Shown here one piece after another: positions 59,051 to 64,000 of a stretch of DNA of 64,000 nucleotides (position 1 is its first letter; the number at the start of each line of letters is the position of its first letter). Location: the NCBI RefSeq assembly GCF_030068545.1, contig NZ_JASJOR010000019.1, forward strand, positions 1 through 64,000, in the 5' to 3' direction. Below the pieces are notes generated by a model that had not been told where the DNA came from, made no database searches, and was given only the letters and a program-made list of their open reading frames with translations. This DNA is from Xanthocytophaga flava. GTDB taxonomy: Bacteria; Bacteroidota; Bacteroidia; Cytophagales; 172606-1. Made by a program: the position numbers and the translations under genes.

Positions 59051-60946
59051 TTATTTTTTAACTAATTTTTGTCGGTATATTCTGGTGTTATCTCCTTCTA
59101 TAATAGCAATATGTAATCCTGGTGAAAGTGACTGAATATTTATGGTATTCCCTGGGTTCTCAACTGCAAGAACTTCTTTGCCCTGAAGATCATAAACCTT
59201 AACACGTTTGATTCTATCTAGCCCTGCAATCTGAAACTGCTCTGTAGCTGGGTTGGGAGAAAGTACCAGCTGTACCCGATCATTGACTACACTCTCCAGA
59301 TTTGCTATTCGAGCAGAGGACTGTCCTGTAATAGTCAGATAATTGAGATTAAAACCACCTGTGGTTGTTGCAATTCCAATTGAATAACTACCTGCAGGTA
59401 AAGTTATTGTATGAGAAACAGTTGACCAGTTTTGCCACCCCCCTGTATTGGGAATAGTTACACTTCCTAACTGTGTTGCTCCTGCATCTTTTTCTAATCG
59501 GAGTGTAGTATTGGAATTAGGACTTGCTACTCTATAACTTACAGTGTATGAGCCTGTAGCAGGAATAGTAACACTATAAGACATCCAATCACCCGCATCA
59601 ATCCAACCGACATTCAATCCTCCTCCTGCATCTGTTGTGGTTTCTGTACTAATACCTGACATATATCCATAGTTTTCTGCTTCTATTTTGGATGAGAACG
59701 AACTCGTATTGGCAAATCCTCCAATGGTAATTTTTGCACTTATTGGTGAGGATGCATTAATAGTGGAAGATTTATCAAACACATCATCATAACAAAATGC
59801 ATAAGTCCGTCCATTGTAACTGATATCTGTTTGGTGCCAGAATTTACAGTACCAGTTATAAGGAGAGGTGACATAATACAACGACTCCGAAGAAAAATCC
59901 TGTGTAGCACCACTTGCCAGATTCAGATTGATAGCATGTCGGTTAATGGCAGCACAAATCTGAGCTTGTACCACTTTATCCCACTGACCACCAGACGCCA
60001 GCGCACCACTTCCCTCCATAGTTTCAATTGTCGTAGGTTTTTGAGCGATTGTAGCCACTTGTCCATCCGAAGTTCGTGTAAATACAAACGCAGACCCAGA
60101 CACACGGCCGCGCCAAGTTCCGGCATCTCCGGCATTAAAAACCAGATCTGCAGTGGCATATTTTGCCCAGATTGCATCAATATACGTTTTGAAAAAGTTT
60201 GCCTGAGCGCCACCTGTCTGAAATGCAGACGTTTTAGAAGGAAAATGGATGATGCCTTTGGTCACATCCAAACATCCCTGAAATTCAGACGGTGCCTGAG
60301 TTTGCCACTGAGAAATAATCTGACTATGTGTCTTTTGTTCTCCCACTTTTTTATAAAAATTACTATTTCCCCATACTTCCAGTCCCATGGGGTATTGATA
60401 GGAATCAACACGGGTGGTATTAGCCCACAATCCATTGGAAGCATTGGTTAGCTCTATCACTTCATACCGAATGCCCTGATTGGGGTCGTTGGGGTTGGCA
60501 AGATTGGGCGCTGCATAGCCAGAACTCGCTCCAAAAAAATAAAGATATAACTGTGATTGAAAAGAAATTAAAATGCGACACCCGGCAATGCCCGGAATAG
60601 TAATAGTTTTATTCGGAATTTCGCTCAGTTTTGCAAAACAGTTGGCATATTTACCATTGCCTCCAGGACCCGCATCTCCGTTTGGGATTGGCCCCTGTAC
60701 AGTGTTATCAGCCGTACTCATTGTGTGTATAGTACTGGTTTTGCAATCAATCCAGGAATGATTGCCATTCACAATTCCTACAACTGCCACATACACATTG
60801 GCATCAGCATACGTAGAATTATTCGCAAGCGTAAAAGGTACTGTGGTCTGGCTCCAGGCTTGTGAAGGAAATACTAAAAGAGCCGCAAAAAGTGTTACCA
60901 CTCTTAATGCTATAAGAGCAGTATCGAAAAAATCGTTCTTTTTCAT
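59051..60946 (-). CDS. GH64 beta-1,3-glucanase with CBM6-like module and T9SS tail, 631 aa
   Basis: A signal peptide (RVVTLFAALLVFPSQAWS) is followed by a GH64 laminaripentaose-producing glucanase domain (about 35-415): VPFTLANNSTYADANVYVAV, then Glu165 in YEVIELTNAS and Asp181 in NTTRVDSYQYP. These are 16 residues apart, as in the catalytic pair of the studied Streptomyces enzyme. A CBM6-like domain follows (about 418-545): KIEAENYGYMSGISTETTTD, VGWIDAGDWMSYSVTIPATG. The last 85 residues (VLSPNPATEQFQIAGLDRIK to YRQKLVKK) are a T9SS sorting domain. It probably degrades fungal or algal beta-1,3-glucan outside the cell. Confidence 0.9.
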   Translation of the reverse strand: MKKNDFFDTALIALRVVTLFAALLVFPSQAWSQTTVPFTLANNSTYADANVYVAVVGIVNGNHSWIDCKTSTIHTMSTADNTVQGPIPNGDAGPGGNGKYANCFAKLSEIPNKTITIPGIAGCRILISFQSQLYLYFFGASSGYAAPNLANPNDPNQGIRYEVIELTNASNGLWANTTRVDSYQYPMGLEVWGNSNFYKKVGEQKTHSQIISQWQTQAPSEFQGCLDVTKGIIHFPSKTSAFQTGGAQANFFKTYIDAIWAKYATADLVFNAGDAGTWRGRVSGSAFVFTRTSDGQVATIAQKPTTIETMEGSGALASGGQWDKVVQAQICAAINRHAINLNLASGATQDFSSESLYYVTSPYNWYCKFWHQTDISYNGRTYAFCYDDVFDKSSTINASSPISAKITIGGFANTSSFSSKIEAENYGYMSGISTETTTDAGGGLNVGWIDAGDWMSYSVTIPATGSYTVSYRVASPNSNTTLRLEKDAGATQLGSVTIPNTGGWQNWSTVSHTITLPAGSYSIGIATTTGGFNLNYLTITGQSSARIANLESVVNDRVQLVLSPNPATEQFQIAGLDRIKRVKVYDLQGKEVLAVENPGNTINIQSLSPGLHIAIIEGDNTRIYRQKLVKK

Positions 60947-61279
60947 ACTGTTGGAGGGATTTTGCTACCAGGTAGCGTTAAAAAATAAAAAAAATGTAAC
61001 GCTATAAAAATAACCAAATGTAACTGATTATGGTACTACCTATCCAGAAAATAAAAAGCATGTATAATACAACTTAAAGAGGATATCCTGGCAACATCTG
61101 AAATGGCTACTTCTGATAAAACTGCTGGTGAAAAAACAAGTATTATCTTCTTTTATGAATTTGCTGTCAGTAAAAGCCGTCTTGTTTTTACGGATGAGCA
61201 TAGAAAGACACACACTTAGGTGGTTACTCATGACAAAAATGAAAAGAAAGTCTGTTGTATACCCACATAAACCCACATG
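60947..61279. other. 333-bp gap between GH64 and HEAT-like genes
   Basis: Promoter region of the GH64 gene. TAGCGTTA (60973-60980) and TAACGCTA (60997-61004) form an inverted repeat around an A-rich spacer. A 38-codon plus-strand frame near 61103 is not convincing. Confidence 0.45.
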
Positions 61280-62725
61280 TTATTCAGCTGGTAAATTGGT
61301 TACTACCAAAAGTGCGGACAATGCAGCCAGTCTGACGGATTCAACTGTTTCTATTTCCAGTAATTGCTCTAAAGCCGGAATAGCCCGTCTATCCCGAAGT
61401 TGTACCAGATAGGTAGCGGCAGCCTGTCGCATCTGTGGAGCTTGGTCTTTCAGAAACCGGGTTAAAAACTCCCATAAATGGGTAGAGCGTATATTCCAGA
61501 TGGTTTCCAGTGCCTTTAACCGTTCTTCAACTGAAAACCCAGTATGTATAGCTATGCATACTGGCAATAACTCACTCAACTGTGAATGATTTTCACCCCA
61601 CAGGCACTTTCCATCCCATCCATATTCCCAGGGAAACCTATTTTGTTCGTAATCACTTACAATCAGGCTGCAACAAGCTAGTAAAAGCGGCTCATTCAGT
61701 AACGTAGTTCTAAAATCCCGATAAAAATCGCTTCGGGACAATTGATTAGACCGTTCGCTTATGTCTATACTGAGATATCCCGGCTGCATCTCAAAATGCA
61801 GAATTCCCAACACAGCCTGAGTTTCTTTATCAGCAATCAGCAGATAGAATTCTTTTCCTCCACCATCACCACCCAGCCAGCGATTATTCCACTCACGTGC
61901 AAAGGCTTTAGACAGGTAACATAACCTGGCATATACCCACGAACCCATATCCACTCTCTCTTTTTCCATAGCTTTACTTACAGTCTCTTGCAACTCATAC
62001 ACCAGATCATATCCTGAATACTCCAGATTCAGAGATAGTTCGTCACTTTCTTCCCAGTTCAAGTCTTCAATCAATCCAGTAGCCATGTGTTCTAACCCAA
62101 AGACAGGCACCCTGCAAAAATAGCGATCCGTAAAGAAGCCATCCAGTTCTTCAAATATACCTCTGGAGGGAAGATTCTCTACTGATGGTTGAATGTCCGC
62201 AAATGCCTGATACTTTTCCAGTGTTACACTATCGGATGGTATCTGAAACCGATACACAGCAACAGGGACATCAGTTTCCTGTATGGGAATCTGCATACCT
62301 CTGACAGGACCTTTTTCCCATTGCCCAGTACGGGAATCGATAGTGTTTTCGGACACAATACGAAACCCTTCCGGAAATCGGGCCACATACCAAGCAAACG
62401 GATCGGTTTCTTTTCCCAACGGACCCACATAACACACAAATACATCGCCGACTTTTGTACACTGGTAGTGGTGAATGCAGTACAGCGATCGGGGTTGAAT
62501 AGATATGTCCTTTACCCATTCTTCCGAAAGAAGATGTATACGGGAATGCCGCTTGTTGCCAATATGATACAAGGTTACCAAATCATAGACTTTCAATTGT
62601 ATGGACTTTTTCCAATACCTGTCGAAAACGGCTTCAGTATATTCGGCCAGCAATGCCTCATATTCCAATTGAATATATGACTCTATGAATGAAACAATAT
62701 CAGATGAAACAGTTTGGTTAGTCAT
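61280..62725 (-). CDS. Unknown protein with HEAT-like C-terminus, 481 aa
   Basis: A cytosolic protein without signal peptide. The N-terminal 60 residues are helical; the middle (about 60-370) has no family I recognise but is rich in Trp and Tyr (FAWYVARFPEGFRIVSENTI, NRWLGGDGGGKEFYLLIADK). The end (about 400-475) is two HEAT-like repeats: LTRFLKDQAPQMRQAAATYL then LVQLRDRRAIPALEQLLEIE and TVESVRLAALSALLVV. It may serve in protein-protein contacts. A degraded copy of the HEAT end lies 2.4 kb away at 58865-58993. Confidence 0.6.
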   Translation of the reverse strand: MTNQTVSSDIVSFIESYIQLEYEALLAEYTEAVFDRYWKKSIQLKVYDLVTLYHIGNKRHSRIHLLSEEWVKDISIQPRSLYCIHHYQCTKVGDVFVCYVGPLGKETDPFAWYVARFPEGFRIVSENTIDSRTGQWEKGPVRGMQIPIQETDVPVAVYRFQIPSDSVTLEKYQAFADIQPSVENLPSRGIFEELDGFFTDRYFCRVPVFGLEHMATGLIEDLNWEESDELSLNLEYSGYDLVYELQETVSKAMEKERVDMGSWVYARLCYLSKAFAREWNNRWLGGDGGGKEFYLLIADKETQAVLGILHFEMQPGYLSIDISERSNQLSRSDFYRDFRTTLLNEPLLLACCSLIVSDYEQNRFPWEYGWDGKCLWGENHSQLSELLPVCIAIHTGFSVEERLKALETIWNIRSTHLWEFLTRFLKDQAPQMRQAAATYLVQLRDRRAIPALEQLLEIETVESVRLAALSALLVVTNLPAE

Positions 62726-63027
62726 ATACTAAGGGTTGTTGAACAAAATAGCTGATCGGAATTCACGACAAAAGTTTTCTTGCGCATAATTCTATGTAAG
62801 CCAACACTTGCGGTGAATTCCGATCAGATTTTATTTTTGCGGTGAGTTATGCGCAAAACAAAAAATGATCGGAATTCAGGTCAAAGCCAAAATTGATCGG
62901 AGTTATAGGCAATCTCTTCATGAATCAGACAAGCTGGATTCCTTTCCCTGAAAATAGTTTGCCGTGAACTATGCGCAATGCAAACATACATTTTACAGAT
63001 ATATTAGTGAGTTTAGTACCTCTCAGG
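62726..63027. other. 302-bp gap filled mainly by motif cluster C
   Basis: No gene. Seven 18-bp motifs occupy 62753-62977. The left flank carries the promoter region of the HEAT-like gene. Confidence 0.65.
62753..62977. repeat. Cluster C of 18-bp imperfect palindromes (TGAT/TGCG type)
   Basis: Seven copies of exactly 18 bp start at 62753, 62781, 62809, 62838, 62866, 62894 and 62960. The first six are 28, 28, 29, 28 and 28 bp apart, a nearly regular array. Examples are TGATCGGAATTCAGGTCA, TGCGGTGAGTTATGCGCA and TGCCGTGAACTATGCGCA. Ends mix TGAT, TGCG and TGCC with GTCA, CGCA and GACA. The 18-bp length and the TG...CA frame are the same as in clusters A and B. Confidence 0.75.
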
Positions 63028-64000
63028 CTACTCATCAAAAACAACTTGCAGTTGAGGTACATCCTGCTGCAACTTTTCCAGGTTGGCTTTTGCCTGTTCC
63101 TGTAAAGAGGCATTACTTTTAGCTAGATACAGTGTTTTCAATCCTGTAAATGATTTCAACGGATTCTTTTTCTTTACAAAATCGCTTATTTGTATTTTTA
63201 GTCCTTCCACTTTCTCCAAACTTGCCTTGCTGGAAGTGAGTTTATCCAGTGGCAACCAGGACCAGTTCAAAATGGTATTCGTACTCTGTGACTGCAAAGC
63301 AAAGTCGGCATCTTCAATACTGGTGGTGAGTAAGTGATACAAACAGTCTTTCGAAATCGTTTCAGATTGTATCATATCTTGGTGTTCTTTGCTACAAATG
63401 GAATAGTATTCTTCAAAATGGAATTGAAGAATGGTTCTGGCCAACAACGTTTTGTCAACTTCGGGTGATTTCCACAACAATCGAATGATTTTTAGATAGT
63501 CAGTCTTCATTCGAATACGTTTGACCACTGCAACAATTTCAGCAGATGCATATTTTTCCAACACAGTCATGGCTTTCTTTTTGACTTTGCTGTCCAGCTC
63601 TTTCTGCAAAACCACCAACACCAGTGTATACAAAATAGACTCTGGCAAACCACCCTGATTGATCATTTCTAGTGCTAATTGAATATTGGCTGGATCAACA
63701 CTAATCAACAGACGAGTCAGATTGGCTTGAGTATTCTCATCGGATTCTTTCAGGAAAGGAATATCCAGCTTTTCCAGATAGGATTTTAGTTGTGATCCTG
63801 TCACCAGAGGCAGTTTTGATTGGAGTACGAGTTGTACTTGTTCTTCAGAAATACCTTTGCCAATGAGAATGTGGGTGGTTTTCTCTGTCAGTGTGCTTTC
63901 TAATTGAATATTGTGTTTTTTACATTTTTCTTTCAGTTCTTTGGTACTTATGCCATCCACTGTACCAAACAAACAAATACCACCCAAGGATAACACTTGT
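63028..64000 (-). CDS. BRCT-like protein with a module resembling the LRR family, partial at window edge
   Basis: The frame is open to the right edge, so the gene starts outside the window (323 codons visible; a GTG at 63994-63996 is not convincing as start). The first visible part (LGGICLFGTVDGISTKELKE, KHNIQLESTLTEKTTHILIG) has the pattern of a BRCT domain. Next, ANLTRLLISVDPANIQLALE and MINQGGLPESI matches the shared LRR-array module (RLL.S....NI.L.L). The rest is helical. The end reads LKSFTGLKTLYLAKSNASLQEQAKANLEKLQQDVPQLQVVFDE-like, resembling an LRR followed by a cap. Residues and domain borders are approximate. Confidence 0.6.
   Translation of the reverse strand, partial: QVLSLGGICLFGTVDGISTKELKEKCKKHNIQLESTLTEKTTHILIGKGISEEQVQLVLQSKLPLVTGSQLKSYLEKLDIPFLKESDENTQANLTRLLISVDPANIQLALEMINQGGLPESILYTLVLVVLQKELDSKVKKKAMTVLEKYASAEIVAVVKRIRMKTDYLKIIRLLWKSPEVDKTLLARTILQFHFEEYYSICSKEHQDMIQSETISKDCLYHLLTTSIEDADFALQSQSTNTILNWSWLPLDKLTSSKASLEKVEGLKIQISDFVKKKNPLKSFTGLKTLYLAKSNASLQEQAKANLEKLQQDVPQLQVVFDE

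Noticed and set aside
59831..60451. Plus-strand ORF of 206 codons
   Set aside because: Antisense to the GH64 gene, Cys/Arg-rich with no family pattern; the minus-strand protein has full catalytic and sorting motifs.
61103..61219. Short plus-strand ORF (38 codons) beginning MATSDKTAGEKTS
   Set aside because: Too short, no recognised features, and no downstream continuation.
62189..62680. Plus-strand ORF of 163 codons
   Set aside because: Antisense to the HEAT-like gene; no start context or family pattern.

Overview
The window looks like chromosomal DNA of a Bacteroidota bacterium, most likely of the order Cytophagales. The evidence is AT-rich DNA, a SusC/SusD pair beside a hybrid two-component sensor (HTCS), T9SS-type C-terminal sorting domains on secreted enzymes, DUF4476 domains, an IS66-type accessory gene and no obvious Shine-Dalgarno sequences. 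I saw no tRNA or rRNA gene and no CRISPR array. All family names come from reading motifs, not from database searches.

Layout. 0-6 kb is a decayed accessory zone: an IS66-type end, a gene apparently truncated by it, small secreted or lipoprotein genes, transposase debris, a 22-bp-periodic iteron-like array beside an AT-rich tract, and a cluster of 18-bp palindromic motifs. 6-17 kb holds a lone PAS protein, a large beta-helix/FN3/T9SS protein, a XisI/XisH pair with a frameshifted xisH, an MscS channel, a beta-propeller protein and a DUF4114/DUF4476 protein. 17.5-28.8 kb is a polysaccharide-utilisation-type locus: HTCS, a probable operator of 17-bp direct repeats, SusC, SusD and an arylsulfotransferase-like lipoprotein. 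28.8-43 kb contains a ClC-CBS transporter with a Crp/Fnr regulator and a matching box, an erythromycin-esterase-type protein, a retropepsin-like protease, small secreted and membrane proteins, an alpha/beta hydrolase and an AraC regulator.

43-58 kb is the most striking region. It has eleven LRR-type genes, all on the minus strand; ten share one N-terminal module of about 70 residues and one C-terminal cap. The repeat number runs 0, 4, 7, 8, 8, 10, 11, 12, 12 and 13. One member carries a nonsense codon, one has lost all its repeats, and two share 236 identical bases. SMI1/KNR4 (SUKH) and Imm5-like immunity genes lie among them, and the two operons share an upstream box. I infer a rapidly evolving recognition or immunity repertoire. 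Two xylan enzymes (GH62 and GH10) sit between the two LRR blocks.

58-64 kb holds a small unknown gene, a degraded copy of a HEAT-like gene end, a GH64 beta-1,3-glucanase with CBM6-like and T9SS domains, the intact HEAT-like gene, a third cluster of 18-bp motifs, and a BRCT-like gene running off the right edge that contains a motif resembling the LRR module.

The 18-bp motif clusters at 5.4, 22 and 62.8 kb, the iteron-like array and the structured element at 35.0 kb are noncoding signals that the genes do not explain.
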